Positions 24,501 through 38,420 of a stretch of DNA of 64,000 bases are shown here, piece after piece (position 1 is the first letter of the stretch; each line of letters begins with the position of its first letter). The stretch lies in assembly GCA_905250125.1 (NCBI GenBank), contig CAJNOL010000841.1:1-64000 (forward strand), in the 5' to 3' direction. Both the position numbers and the translations under genes were made by a program. Below the pieces are notes generated by a model. The model was given only the letters and a program-made list of their open reading frames with translations. It searched no databases and was not told where the DNA came from. This DNA is from Rotaria sordida (taxonomy: Eukaryota > Rotifera > Eurotatoria > Philodinida > Philodinidae).

Positions 24501-27500
24501 CATTAATTAATATTGAATTATTTATTAAAATTTTCATTCGTTTTCTTTGTTTATCATCATATGTTAATAATAAACGTTCATTATAAATACTTAATGTTAT
24601 AAAATTTTCATAAGTTTTATCAGCTAATGAACAAATAATACTATTTAAATCTTGTGTATAAAATGAAAAAGAAAATATATGAAAATCTTCTGAATTATCA
24701 AGATTAATAATTAATGGACGATCATATTCTTTAAATGAAATAATTTGATCAATATAAATATTATTTAAAGATAAAATTTCTATTGATTTTAAAGCTATAC
24801 TACTTGATGGACATTGTTGTCGATTTAAAGATAATTGTTTAAATATTAATAATTGATCATTATATGTTATATTTTGTAGACAACCAATAAATTGACTACG
24901 TGGACCAAATATAAAATTATCAATAATTAATTTTGATGTTGAAAGTTCAATTGAAATTTTATTTGGTTTAAAATTTTTATTTTTAATTATCCATGCTTCA
25001 AGATTTTTATCTGTACGTTGTAAATATACTGTATATAAATTTCCATCATTAATTGGTTTTTGTTCATCATTAGATAATATACGTTGAGCTTGTTTATCAC
25101 GTAGTACTAATGCTAAATATCCTTCAACATCAATATTTAAACTTATTTGTTCAAATTGTATAAGTGTACTAACATTTGAACGTGTACGAAATGAAAATAT
25201 TAATGTATTAAATGCTGTATTAATAGATGATGGTAGAATTATTTCACTATTATCATTTGGAAGAAAACCAATTGTTTGACTTATTTCAGATGATTTCATA
25301 TCAACAACAACAAATATTTTATCATTAGATGATGATGATGATGATAATGATGAAATAATAGGTGTTGTTAAATCTTTAGAATTTTCATCATTCTCATCTG
25401 TTAAATCTTCTTCACGAAGATTTATTAATTGACCTGAATTAGTTATTTGAATCTAGATATAAAAACAAATTTATAAATATTTTGTTATTTCTAGATCTTC
25501 ATGTACAAAAAAAGAAAATGTTTTTAAAAATTACAATAAGAATATGAGTGAATCGTATTTCTTCTGGAAATTCATTTCCTGAAATCCGATCTTAAAGTCT
25601 CTTGTTTTTGTTCGCTTCCTTAGTATGTGTTCGACTACCACAGAAAATTTCAGCCCGATACCTTACCAGCCCGCTATGATAAAGAGATTGAAGGTAAGAA
25701 AATCTATGATTTTTAATGAGTCATCGTACAAAAAATGAAGTTTCTGAGGAACGAAAAAGTGAATAGCACATTCTGTTCAGCGTCTGACGGCCTACTCAAA
25801 TATATCACTTGCGAATACAATGCTTATCTCTCGCTTGTTCGTCTATGACAAAAATCCTTTTACAGCCGCTTTTTCTTTTTTGTGTAGAGAAACACAAAAC
25901 CTTTTCCAGCAGACAAACGGATGAAGCTAAAGATCTAGTGCGTCCTGCAAAAGAAAGAGCTTGGTTCAAGTAACCAAACGTTTGAGTCTTCTTATTATTA
26001 TTTTATAGAAAAGCAAGGCAATTTTTTCAAAAATTGCTTTTTCACTCACTTTGTAGAGAAACATTTTGACACTTATTTTAGCTCTAACTCTCGATAGACT
26101 CAATCGATCTTGTTGAAATTTACACAATAGAGTCTTCCTAAAAAAATTTGCATTATACGACGAAATGTAGAGAAACACTTTTTGTGCGTCTTTTCATCTC
26201 GCTCGACTTAAAAGAATACTTACGTTTCTTAGAGTTTTGCATCAGTTTTTTGAGACCACTCTGACTATTCATAGTCTCACTCGATTAAGCACATTGAAAT
26301 CTATCGAACGATATATCATGTGTCTGCTGTTGAGCTAATATTTTAGACCTTTTTTTATGAGACTGGATGAACGAATATTAATACAGAGATATCTCAGTTT
26401 CCTGACATGTGGTAGTTGGGAAATTTTTACCTTATACTCAGTAAAGGATGACGCATAAGACGCGCAATTTTAATTTTTGATAAACAAACTTTCAGTTTTT
26501 TTTGGCTAATTGTACAACAGAAATACGATTCATTCATATATATATTTTGAAAATTTTCTAGATTAATTGATAGCTTTTATTATAATAAAGAAAATTTTAT
26601 ATAACATTAATGGTATAATCAGAATTTTGACATTGGAGCTTTTATAAAAGACAAAAAAGCGAGACTTGAGTACTCCGAAGTGCGAGTGAAGTATGATACT
26701 GTGAAGTACTCAAGTCTTGCTTTTTTTCTCCTTGAGCACTTAACATAATCGAACTCTTCGATTAAAGAAATGCGCTGAGATGGCAGGCCTTAAGATCGTG
26801 ATAGAATTCAGTTTATGTGTTATTGATCTATAGAAACTCAGCTATCTTTGTTTACGTCATTATATAAAATTATTCTATTTCTATTTTATAGAGATGAGAT
26901 TGGTTCGGTTTGAAAAATATCGATATTATTTATGTTTATATGACATCAATGGTTTCGTTGAGTAAAATTTGACAAGCAAAATCTGATAGAGAATGCAGTC
27001 GTATGTCATTCATAACTGTGATCGGTTTAACACATTTCTGATTGAATTAAGATTTGAACATGTTATAAGATACAAACGAATATAAAGGATCCTTTTATCT
27101 TTTTGTTTGATTTCATTATTTTAGTGAACTTCTCTTTTTTTTACAGACAAGGATGAGTTATATTAAAATGTAAATTTGTTTTTACCTTTTATTTTCTAAT
27201 AAAATGATTGTAATGATTATTTTTGAACATGTTTATGATATCTTTTAAAAACTTTCGTTTTTTTTTTTTTTGTTTTTGGATTACAAAAATGTGATTGTAA
27301 ATAGATATGATGAAATACTTAGCAATTAAAATGAATATTTATCATTTTGATTGAATATAATTATGAATAGTAATCTATTAAGACTATAGTATACATTATT
27401 CATTTAGAAAATTATTTATCCATTTTTCTAAATCACTCTATTTGGATTACCTAATTCACTTGTATAATGTTTAATCTAGACATGTCCTTTTAATCTAGTT

Positions 27501-29613
27501 GTACAAATTTAATCAACAAAAAAAAAAAAAAAAAATCGATTTTTCTTTTTTTTTTTGCTAAATGTTAATGGTTTCTATTTGTCCATTCTTTACAAATACA
27601 TAGCATACTAAATTAACAATGTGTTACATCGATAATAATCTAATTTCCATTTACATACTTTCCTTATTTCTCTTATTATGGAGACAATTTTCTACTTCAA
27701 TTCAAATATCATCATAATATTGACATGTAAAGAAAAAAAAAGAAATACATAGACTACGATAATCAAACAGACCGGGAGGAAGAAACACACACACACACAT
27801 ACAAGCTAAAGGGTTCTATAGTTCATCATAGATCATTGAGACTTATTTAAACCCTCCTGGCTAATATATACAAAAAGCTATTGAAAATAAAACGTTAATA
27901 TATTCATGAACTCATAGTTATTGTTTTTTTTTTGAATTCAGTTTGACTCAAAAGACAAAAAAAAACACGACCTGACCCTATCATTACTATTCTTATTATG
28001 TCATTTCGATTGATCAAATGTAATAAGAAAAAAAAAAAAAAAAAGTATGACTACTGTTATTTCCGAGCTTCATTTAGATAAACATTCACACATACAAACA
28101 AAAAACTGTTAATGAATGAAATCTTATATTAAATCTAATTTTTAAGGTCATCAAAATTCTAAACAAAGAATATGTGTATGTTTATCTTTGTATATTCACA
28201 CATTTTCTTTTTTTTTTTTTGTTAATCGAATTGTTCAAGAAAACTAACCGATGTTTAACCTCGGGCGTTATGAAGCTGAGAACATGATCATATTACAACA
28301 AAAAAAAAGAAATGGAAAAAGAAAACGTAGAGAAGTCCTGTTCTTTTCTATGTCGATATAGATTATCAATACGATTAAATTACAAACATTAATAATTTAG
28401 TATATGTTTTAATTATAAATGATTTATAAGAAAGGAGAAAAAAGAATAAGACAATTGAAATCATCGAAAATTTTATAGTTAAATTAATGTAATAATTTAG
28501 AAGAAAAAAAAACATTTATTATTCTTTTATAAGATGAATTTTTAAGGTATCCTATAGATATATATATATTCATTAATTAAACTTACATCTCCAATTTTTC
28601 CATTAAAATCTCCATTAGGTACGGGTGTTAATTCTGCACCAATAAATATATTTGTCTTTGTTTGCCATCCATCAGGTAATTGTACATCAGATTGTTCAAT
28701 ATTATCAAGATCAAAATGTAACTATAGAAAATATTAAAATTTTATTTTCTCTTAAAAAAAAAAATAGAATTTAAATTACTTTTCTTTCTAATCGTTGTAT
28801 AGTTAATTTATGCCATTTACCATCATTAATTATTATTTGATTATTAGGTTTTGTTGTTAAAATAACATCAGGAAGATCATCTTGTGAAAAAATTATTTTT
28901 GGTTTACCATCCTAATAAGAAAATAAAACATATTTCATCGATCATTTCTTTTTTTTTTAAAATTCTTATCTATAATCAAATCAAACCTCGATATCAAATA
29001 CATAATAAATATTATCATATGCAAATCCAGCAAGTATGGTTGTTGCTTGTGATATTTGTTGATTTGTAAGAATAGAAAATGCTATAGATTCTGATAATGT
29101 ATAATCTTCTTCATCAGTTGTATATTTTGTTCGAACATTAAGTGGTGATGGATATTCACTAATCGTTTTCGGTATCAAACGATTATTATTTAATGATGCT
29201 TCTGTAAGAGTACCGCCTAGACATAAAGAAATATATATTTCAATAGTTGATGATGATGATGATTGAAGTCATGTTAGTCATTCGTCTGATTAATTTTCGA
29301 ACTCTAGTATCGATAAGTGCAAAAAAATAATAATAATAATATCGACATTCAATATGCTAGTTGAAGCTTTTTTTATTTTTATTTATTTCGTCTAAGCATG
29401 TGTGAAGATGAAAATGTATCATCATTTTAAATTCTTGTATATGTATATATATATTAAATTCAAGAGCTTACCGATAGTAAAAGTCTCATTGAATGACGAT
29501 GATGTATTATTTATATTATCATCATTCAATAATTTTAAAGATTGTTGTTGATATAAATATATTTGAAGGAAAAATACAATAAGAATAAATGAATATTGTT
29601 TTGTGTACGACAT
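21539..29613 (-). CDS. Secreted or receptor-linked multi-laminin-G protein (9 exons)
   Basis: The exon at 29472-29613 begins with ATG and a signal peptide (YSFILIVFFLQIYLYQQ). It splices in phase to 28987-29216, 28780-28911, 28587-28721, 24213-25452, 22142-22953, 21950-22066, 21769-21888 and 21577-21694 (3046 nt, about 1015 residues). Laminin-G signatures recur: INDGKWHKL, INDGNLYTVYL, INDGREHKLILKIL and INDGKQHRILV, each followed by a glycine-rich strand and the closing FIGC / FVGC Cys. A small Cys-rich EGF-like segment (CDRQIPCHQ...CSMVC) separates the last two LamG modules. There are at least five LamG domains, an arrangement like neurexin or Caspr ectodomains. No membrane span of its own: unspliced, the last exon reaches a TAG at 21539 after AIPERKSCC. 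Spliced at 21577 it joins the EGF exon at 19657 in frame. The intron 25453-28586 is unusually long for this genome. Confidence 0.8.
23000..24212. other. Intron of the LamG gene
   Basis: AT-rich intron between the 24213-25452 and 22142-22953 exons (intron 22954-24212). The frame starting at 23941 does not look coding. No structure recognised apart from a T run near 24042. Confidence 0.6.
25453..28586. other. Long LamG-gene intron with possible repeat debris
   Basis: 3.1-kb intron. 25560-26500 is less AT-rich than the rest, has recurrent AGAGAAACAC words (near 25887, 26055, 26169) and looks like decayed repeat DNA without a recognisable protein. 26653-26726 is a strong inverted repeat, listed separately. 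27000-28500 is plain AT-rich with homopolymer runs. Confidence 0.5.
26653..26726. repeat. 22-bp inverted repeat (hairpin)
   Basis: The left arm at 26653-26674 (AAAAAAGCGAGACTTGAGTACT) is complementary to 26705-26726 with one mismatch, around a 30-nt loop. It ends in a T run on the + strand. Could be a MITE end pair or a structured intronic RNA. Confidence 0.75.
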
Positions 29614-30151
29614 AGATTTTGATTAGAAATATTTAATGATGATTTTCATGATTAGTCTATATATGTATATTGATTATTCAAAGAATTTAACATTGTACAC
29701 ATGAATGATGTATGAGAGCGCATCTATGTTGAGAGAAAAGAAAAATATATGAATGTTTTATCTCTCTTGTCTCTCTCGTTCTCTCATTATCGTTGTGTAG
29801 GGTGGATGGATGGTCGATGACCATCATCAAAATGCAAAAAAAGAAAAAGAAAAGACACACATTGAGAGAGACAAGAAGAAGAAGAAGAAGAAGAAGAAGA
29901 AAGATTTCTCGCTCCTTCATATAGACTAGTGTAAGTTATACACACAGTTCACCATCGTTTCTACGTTATATACGATGTATATGTCGATGGTGGATGAGAG
30001 CAGATGATGAGGATGGAAGAAGAGAATAAGAATGAACTGTGAGTGACGAGTAAAGAAATGAGTGCGAGAAAAGAGAAGAGAAAAATTTTCTCCTTCTGGG
30101 CCGAAGCGAAAAAATAAAATTGTATCGGCGTTGTCGAGGGAGAAAGAACAA

Positions 30152-30182
<31 letters not shown>

Positions 30183-30254
30183 CATAGTGGTCAGCAGTAT
30201 AAAATCGGTTCGTGTCTGTCTTCTTCATCTCTCGGCGACACACTGAGTGTATAC

Positions 30255-30310
<56 letters not shown>

Positions 30311-31677
30311 TTTGTATGAGTAAAAGAGCGTGAGCATCAAGAGTGAAATTAGTCGTCGCCGGCTGATGCATGATTTCTTCTTCATTGAATTGTCTGTCCG
30401 ATCGAGACAAGAAAAGGAAGAGGGAGAGAGAGAGAGAGAGCAAAGGAAGAAAATGGTTCCACTGTAACACTAGTGTTTCGTGAGGCCCTATATAGAGTAT
30501 CAACACCTCTGTTTGCATTGACCCTAATCTCTCTCTCACGCGCTATAACCTTTCTCGATGTCGCGCACACTTGTGCACAATTAAATTGTATATGTATAAA
30601 TGCATATATATATATATGTATCAGATCGGTAAAAGTATTAATGCATATGTCGCATGATTGAGATAAATATTATTTTATATTAAAATTGAATCATATTATA
30701 AGTTTAAATTTATGTTTTCAAAATGAACAAAACTAATTTTCTTTTGTTAAATGAAGACCGACAAGATGAATCAAATTACAAGTAAATTCTCAATTTTCTT
30801 GGTGACACAAACAAAAGAGACATCAAACTACATGCATACTATGTATTATATAAGAACACTCATAAGTACAAAACGAAAAAGTGAGAAGAAGAAGAAGAAG
30901 AAGTAGACGAAGAAAAAAAAAAACTCCCAATGCTACAAGAATAAATTGTCATGTCAAAAAAAAAAGAAATGAGAAATCAAATTGATAAAGAATAAAAGAA
31001 AAAAGACAAGAAGTACTAAACGCACCTAACAAGTAAATGTTACGATTACGATTGATGATAGCAAATGATTACTTCAATCTCTTAATCGTATAATTTATGT
31101 CTCATTAGATATAGTCATATATTTTTTCCTTTCTTTCTTTCTTTCCACATTCCAATATAATCTCATATAACCAGAAAAAATATATCCCAGACAGTCAGCT
31201 GAAAAAAATAGTTATAATTCCATGTTGCAGAAAAAAATAATGATCAACTACGAATACTAACAATATTATTTATCAAAAATATCTTAATATGATTTTCTTT
31301 TTTTTTTTTCAAAATTATCGCATATCAATGATGTAAGAATACAAAAGATTCTAAAACTGTCTAATTCCTATCTTTAATCATTGCATGTTTGATCATCTTT
31401 CATCGTTCACAGATTAAGATTTATTGTTCCTAACACGCAATATATATATATACAAATGTCTGTCAAACAGTCACAATTAAAATCTAATTTTTTTTTCTCT
31501 AATATTTTTATTAAACATTCGTCATAATTTAAACATTTATCGATCAACTTGTATGTAATAAATGTTAAAAAGAAATACTATACTTATAAATTCACACATT
31601 TACATATTATTGTTGTTTTTTTTTTTCTTTCAATATATATTATAACTAGAGAAGAGTAATACTAAATATTAGTTAGA
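29614..31677. promoter_or_regulatory. Low-complexity region upstream of the LamG first exon
   Basis: Directly 5' of the signal-peptide exon at 29613 (minus strand): (GAA)n near 29876-29901, (TAG)n at 30151-30182, (TA)n at 30249-30310 and (GA)n near 30424-30440. 30650-31677 is plain AT-rich. Reads as a promoter for the 29613 start and, in the single-gene reading, as an intron. Confidence 0.45.
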
Positions 31678-34600
31678 CTATACTATTCTTTTTTTAGACT
31701 TACATTGACATAAATCGAGATTTGTTGTATCTCGTTTAAAACGCTCATCATTGTGCATATATGCACAACATTCTAATAGTGATAGAAATAAAATTCTCTA
31801 TCAGAAAAAAAAATCAAAAATCTTAATATTGAATACCTACCAAATGGTTGCTTTTGATAAGACCAAGATATTGAGTGAAAATCAACATATGTATTAAAAG
31901 ATGAAGAAGATAATGAAGATGGCTTATTCGATTGAATATAAATCGAACTTGTTGTATAATCTATAAGTTGGCCAAAAAGAAAAACAGATAAGGATAATGG
32001 TGAACGATAAACAAGATTAATAAATAATGGTATTTGATAAGGAAATTCAGTTAGTTGTGTACGTAAAATACCACGATTAAATGGTAACCAAAGATCAAAA
32101 TGTAAATTTGATGATGATGAATTTAAAACAATAAAATTAATATGAATTGATGCATCATTTTTTAAATATTGTGTAAAAATAGTTTGTGAATTATTAAAAT
32201 GTTCAATTGAAAAAATAAATGTTAAAATTAAATCTATAAGAAAGGAAAAATAATAAAAATCTTTTTTTTTTTTATTTTATTTTTATATGATTACCTGTTG
32301 AACATATATTTAAATTCCACATACAATTATCATCTTGATTATGAATAGGTGAAAATGTTATAAGATTATTTTCATTAGAATTTGTTTTAACATCTTAATT
32401 ATAAAAAAATAAATTTTTCTTAATAAATATAAAAAGAAAAAAAATTTAATTTTTTTTTTTATACAAACTTTTTTTAATAACATTAAAAATATTTGGATAT
32501 GTACCATACGTAAATGATATTGCGTCACTTTTTGATATATATTCAACAGATGTAAAATCAATTTTATATTGAATAAGATTGTTATCTAAATAACAAAAAA
32601 AGAAAAATTTTTTTTTTTTGATTATTAATGAGCATAAATTTATTCATAGATTTTGCTTTAGAGTTTGTTCTTTTATTTATTATTTCTTTTCAAAATATAA
32701 CAAATACCATTTGTCAATTATTATTTTCTTGTTAATATATTAATTGTTTATTTACCCTTAAGTTATCTTTTATGATTTACACAAAAAAAAAATATATATA
32801 TAATTAGATTTATTATTAATTTTAGTTGAATTTTCTTGTTCTTTTGTCTATATCTTAATATTACATAAGGAAGAAAAGAAAAAAAGTAGAAAATGAATAT
32901 TCAATTATGACATTATGAATGACTCTCATCTACTTCAAAAGAATGTTTAATGGTTAGTTCCGTTGTTAAAAAACAATCATTAAGTATATAAACGTTTCCG
33001 AGTTTTTTTTCTTTCATCATTTTTAGAAGTACTTTATTAAATATGTTTTAAGAATAGATAAATAAATCAATGCAAGCAACAAAAAAAAAAAGATTTGATT
33101 TATTTCGATTTTAAATATGAAAAGAAAATATAAATATATAAATCTTTTTTTATTCTAATATTTATATACGAGATTAAAATTCTAATTTTTTTTGTCTTCT
33201 TGTGTATGTGTGAATATTGACAGATATTGAACATTTATTTTATTTCTTTGATATTATTATATAAGCGATTAGCATATAAGCATGTCATATATATAGACGT
33301 TCTAAATGACATACAGGAAATGAAGCAAAGCAAGTTGTCTATGTCAATTGCAAGCATTTCGTATTGGCTATTATCAACTACATATATTTATATGTAGATC
33401 CAACATTATGATTAATTGAGCGAAAACGACAAGCATACATGTATATGCATACACGTTAAGTTTTCTTTCAATCATTCTTAAGTTCCTTTTTCTATATATG
33501 TGTGACATCTTGACAAAGACAGGACCATGACCCGTTTAACTGTTTACTTGATCGTTTAATTCAAAAGTATACACTATTCACTTCACCTTCATCCTTTCGA
33601 TCTTCTATATGAAGTGAGTGAAAACAGTTTAGCTTTGTTACTCTACCGCAAGTTGAGTGAAAGAAGATGACACACACTCGAGAGTCAATCTGTTCTATGT
33701 TCACACACATAAATATATATACAAAGTGTTCATTATTTTTTTTTGTCTCGGGCAAATCTTCATCGATTGTACGTTTGTATAGAAAATATGAACACTTTAA
33801 TCATAGACTGTGCAAAGAAAGAAAAAGAACTTCACAATGTAGGTGTGTATGTATAAATATATATATATATGTGTGTGTGTTTCATCATTTATTGACAGGC
33901 GATCATTCTCATTATCTTTTCTTTGTGTTGATGAATATATACACGCGAACAAGTTCAACTGTTTATAGAATGACATGTGTGAGAATAGCATATCAAAACA
34001 ATTAACGCTTGTGATCAAAGATTAGTAGTACTACTACTACTACTAGTCTTGATAATGATGATTATCAATCATAAATTACATCATGCATTACAAAGAAAAA
34101 TGAGCAGTATTGCCTCTATAGTAAACGTACATAAGTAGACAACAACAACAGGTCAGTTAGATGATCAGCGTATGTGCATGTATGTATATATGTATATATG
34201 TGTTGGGCGTTTAATCGGGCAGACATAATGTAAACATATCGAACTGACTGACTGACTGACTGACCGAACAAGCAGTGTTTCATTAGGAGAGATGCCCATA
34301 GGATCCTCCATATGGTTGATCGCATGCATTGTTTGATATGGTGTTGCTTATATATACATATAAGCAGAAAAATAGAACATAATGTATTGCGTAAAAATGA
34401 ATGAAATATATTGAAAAAGATTATCGTCGGATTTCAACCAACTAATATTCATTATTAATATGAAAAAAAAAGATAAGCATGATGAAACAGCTTATGTCTT
34501 TAAGGTTAAATATTCATAATTATAAATATTAGATAAGTCATTGTTAATATATCTTCATCTTTTTTTTTTTACAACATAATGACTTACTCATCATAGTTAA

Positions 34601-35347
34601 AATACTACATGTTTTATTGCTACAATCACATTGATATCGTGGTTCTTCATCAACATTTAAACATTCACATGATGAACTTGAACATAATGATATTTGTTGT
34701 TCACATACTTCAGATTGATAATTATTTGATAATGATGAAAAAATAGGATATTGAATACGTTCAGGACATCCACATAAACCATAACGAAGATTACGTATAT
34801 AACCTTGATATGATGAAAATAAAAAATCATTTGAATTATATTTTTTATTAAATATATTTAATGGTAAACCACCAATATAAACTGATGAACTTATATTTAA
34901 TGTTGTAAATGGTACATAATTTAAAATTTTTGTTTTTATTATACGATTTTCAACATTTCTTAAAGCAACTGTATAAAGTAAAATTTCAATTATTAATGAT
35001 GAACGTTTTTTAAATACAATTTTATACCATTTATTATCATTAATTATTTGTTCAAATTTTTCATATGATTTATTTTTTCCAAATTTTTGTTCAACTATTA
35101 ATTTTCCATTATATATTGATATAAGTATTGAATCATCATTATAATAATTATTATCATATGTATAAAAAAGTAAACCATTTTTTGTTTTTGTACGAAATTC
35201 AAATGAAAATGAACCATTATTACATAAATATAAAGATGGATAAATAACAAATTGATTATTTTTATTTTTATTATTTATTTCATTTAAATTAAATTCAATT
35301 GAATAAACATAAGAAATAATTAATAATAGGATATACCATATAAACAT
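31678..35347 (-). CDS. Laminin-G protein with signal peptide; separate gene or 5' part of the receptor locus
   Basis: ATG at 35347 opens a signal peptide (MFIWYILLLIISYVYS). Exons 34588-35347, 32469-32585, 32295-32393, 31841-32233 and 31704-31772 join in phase (1438 nt). Exon 1 encodes a laminin-G domain (FRTKTKNGLLFYTYDN, NDNKWYKIVFKK, VYIGGLP, SSYQGYIRNLRYG) followed by a Cys-rich EGF-like tail. Exons 2-4 encode a beta-rich domain of about 200 residues that I do not recognise; it may be a divergent LamG. Exon 5 is Cys-rich (ECCAYMHND...DLCQ). Unspliced, it ends at a TAG at 31678 after CKSKKRIV. Spliced at 31704 (phase 1) it runs in frame into the exon at 29216. Composition is very AT-rich (Asn, Ile, Lys, Tyr), consistent with a normal host gene. 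Probably extracellular adhesion or matrix. Confidence 0.7.
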
Positions 35348-38087
35348 TTTCTATCTATCTAGAATATCCTTCACCCTCCTAAAAGAAAAACAGAATAAAT
35401 CAGTCTATAAGATGAATATAACTTCAATAGGAAAAAAGTGAACAATTTTTGTTATATTCAACTAATTGTTCAAGATTCTTCTTTTTTTTTTATAACAAAG
35501 GTAAACTTGATTCTATAACGACGGACGATAAACTTTACGTAATCGAAGTGGAATCAACAAATATGTGACATGCCTATTGGGGGATGCTCTTAAAAGAAAA
35601 AAAAAAAAGAAAAGAAAAACTAACAGTAAGAAAATTCTGATAAGTCACGAAAGAAAATTAGAAGATAAATTATTTATCTGTATTATTTTTCTATCTAAAT
35701 CATTATGATTATGTTTTCTAGAATCAAGGTAAAAAAGTTAAGAAGGCTTCTGAACTTCTACATCTTACTTATTCTTGGACAAATGAGAAGAATAGAAGAG
35801 AAAGATTCTCTCTCTTGCTTTCGAGTAATGGTCAAATAAATACGTTCATTCGTAGAGTTTTGTATATACACATACGTTTTGTCTCTTGTTCTTCTTCTTC
35901 TTTTCTCATTTCTTATTGTTATACTCCTTCTTTTCGCCGTTCAACAATATCCAATAATGCAAGACAAAGAGATGAGAGAACACGCGATATACATATGTGC
36001 ATAAAAATAGGCCGTCGTCTACGGCCATAGTTAATTATTTTGATGAGAATGAGAACGAAAGCCCCTCAATAACCATCTTCCTTGCTTTCTTTTTTTTTCT
36101 TCTATCGTTTACTGTTATTGAACAGTGTTAGAACCACTAAACCATTGTCCATCATTGTTTTATCCCATATATATATATATATATATATATATACATTCAT
36201 ACATATTTGACTGTCATCACTACAATACTATTCGATAAACAATACTAAATAGTACATACAAAGATCTACATGTCATTAGCCAACTTTTTTATTTTTGTTG
36301 TATTGATAAGTTTAAGTTATGTAGATAATGATGAATAGAAAACGAAATATACGCATTTTACTAGATGATGGACGATGATGCATCGATATTTAAAAATAAG
36401 TATGTCTCATGAAAAAAAGAAAGAAAGAAAGAAACTCAAAAATGAGCAATTGATCATCAAAAAACAAATAGACTATTAAATTTGACTGAAAATTTTTTTC
36501 TTTTTATCTAATATGTAAATGATATATTCAAATAATTCAAGATATATATGTATGTACTTGAAGCAAAAAAATAAATGAATTCACATCAAATCTTTAAAGA
36601 GCAATTTTCTTTATAATATAATCGATTAAATTTGAATATTTTGTTTTTGATAAAAAAAAGACATTGAATACAAACTAAGAATCATCACACATACTACTTT
36701 TTTTTTGTTTTTTATCTAAAGTAAAGTGAGTAATAAATATCTTTATAACACACTACCAATATTCTTTGTTTTGTTTTTTTTCTCAATGGGATAAATAAAA
36801 CAATTGTTGTTAAGATAAAAGACAAGAGTACGTTGAACATATACAGTAATTTAATCTAGACAAGATTTATTTGATTTGTTTTTTTTTACACATCCCAGAC
36901 GATGGATATTGAATAATTTATTTTATCGTAAGATTGGATCCATATGTATATTAATTAAGTAGTAAATCCTTTTTTCTCTTGAATAAAGAATGTTAAAGAT
37001 TTTAATAATAATTTATATTTTAGAAAAGAGAGTTAATACAAGCAACTGTGAATGATTTTAAAAAAAACATATTCTAACAACAACTGAAAACTATCATATA
37101 TTGTTGTCAAATAGAAGAAGGTCAAATATCAATCATGAACTAGGCATCTTTCAAAGAATAAAAGAAAAGAAATTATGATAATACTTGTCTTTTTATCTAA
37201 TCGATCGTCAAACGATTGAATTTTATTTTCATCCGATTATTAATATTATATATATATATATATACTTTCTATATTGAATATGATTTATTAGAAAAGAATT
37301 TTTTTTGTTATCTTATCTTTTGCTAATTGTTATACGTATCCTTGTCTATTCTTGAAAGGCTGATGACGACTATATTTATTATTGAAAAATGTTTGCATGT
37401 ATGAATAATTTGATTTGTATTTCTAATAAGTCTTTTCTTTTCTTTGTCTTTCGAAAAATACAATGAATTTGTGTCATTTATGTTATCATGATAGTCACCA
37501 ACATAGTAATTTTTTTCGTGTATAATTATCAATTATACTAATATAGACAAAAAATAAAACAAATCTTGGACATTTTAATTCATTTTTCGAAATTGAAGTT
37601 GAAATGTTTGATTTAATATCAAATTTATGAATAAAATAAGGTAAATTATTAACTCTATATTATAGAAAATTCTACACCTTTATTTAAGTTCTTTAACTAC
37701 TTAAATATGCTCTTTTAATATCCGTGAATAAATATGTGTTCTGACGTCAATAGAATAAATTATACATTTATATAAATAATACGATAAACATTTCTTTTAC
37801 TAAAAGAAAATTATGTGAGAATTGCTTGATTTTTTTTTTAATTTGAATTTTTTTTTAATTCATATCACTCGAAGCTATTGCAGATTTTCCTATTATTCTA
37901 AAAATAATTGACTTTTTATCAAAAATTAACATCATTTTCTATTCATTGAAAATTCTATTGCTATTAGTTTTTGTTTTGATGGTAAAATATTATAAATAAA
38001 TCTTAATGAAAGAAAAAATTTTCTTTTTTTTTTTTTTTTTTACGAAATATAACCGTACATGAATGACACAGTGCAATAAATAAATCT
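35348..38087. other. Intergenic, AT-rich
   Basis: Upstream region of the LamG gene plus intergenic DNA. (TA)n lies at about 36167-36193, with an AT-rich stretch to 38087. No coding region supported; the frame at 35815-36030 is low-complexity. Confidence 0.55.
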
Positions 38088-38420
38088 TTAAAGAATAGTA
38101 CATGATTTTGATTTTTTATCTTGTTCTATGTTTTTCGTAGCATTTTGATTAGTTGTTGATGTAGTTTTGAATTGTTTGCTTTGTTGATATTGAACATTGG
38201 TATTTGAATTTATACCATTACTTGTTGAATTATCATATGTTTTACTTCTATTTTTAGGTTTTTCAGTATTGATAACAATATTTCTTAATTCTTTTGGATC
38301 AAATGTACCCAAATAAATATCACGATAGGGTGTATCATGTTCACAATGAAAGGCACCTTTTTGTCGACATACACCACAACGAAAATCTTCTCTATCGAAA
38401 TGATTGGCGTTCGTTGTCAT
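38088..38420 (-). CDS. Small CaaX-box protein with N-terminal Cys/His cluster
   Basis: 110 residues. The N-terminus holds CGVC and then HCEH (residues about 15-29), a spacing compatible with a small zinc site. The middle is Asn/Ser/Thr/Lys-rich and probably disordered. The last four residues are C-T-I-L, a CaaX box. Leu at the final position favours geranylgeranylation by GGTase-I (established rule), so the protein is probably membrane-anchored after prenylation. A CTTTAG acceptor at 38435 just upstream suggests a 5' UTR intron. No family recognised. Not a small GTPase: no P-loop. Confidence 0.65.
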   Translation of the reverse strand: MTTNANHFDREDFRCGVCRQKGAFHCEHDTPYRDIYLGTFDPKELRNIVINTEKPKNRSKTYDNSTSNGINSNTNVQYQQSKQFKTTSTTNQNATKNIEQDKKSKSCTIL

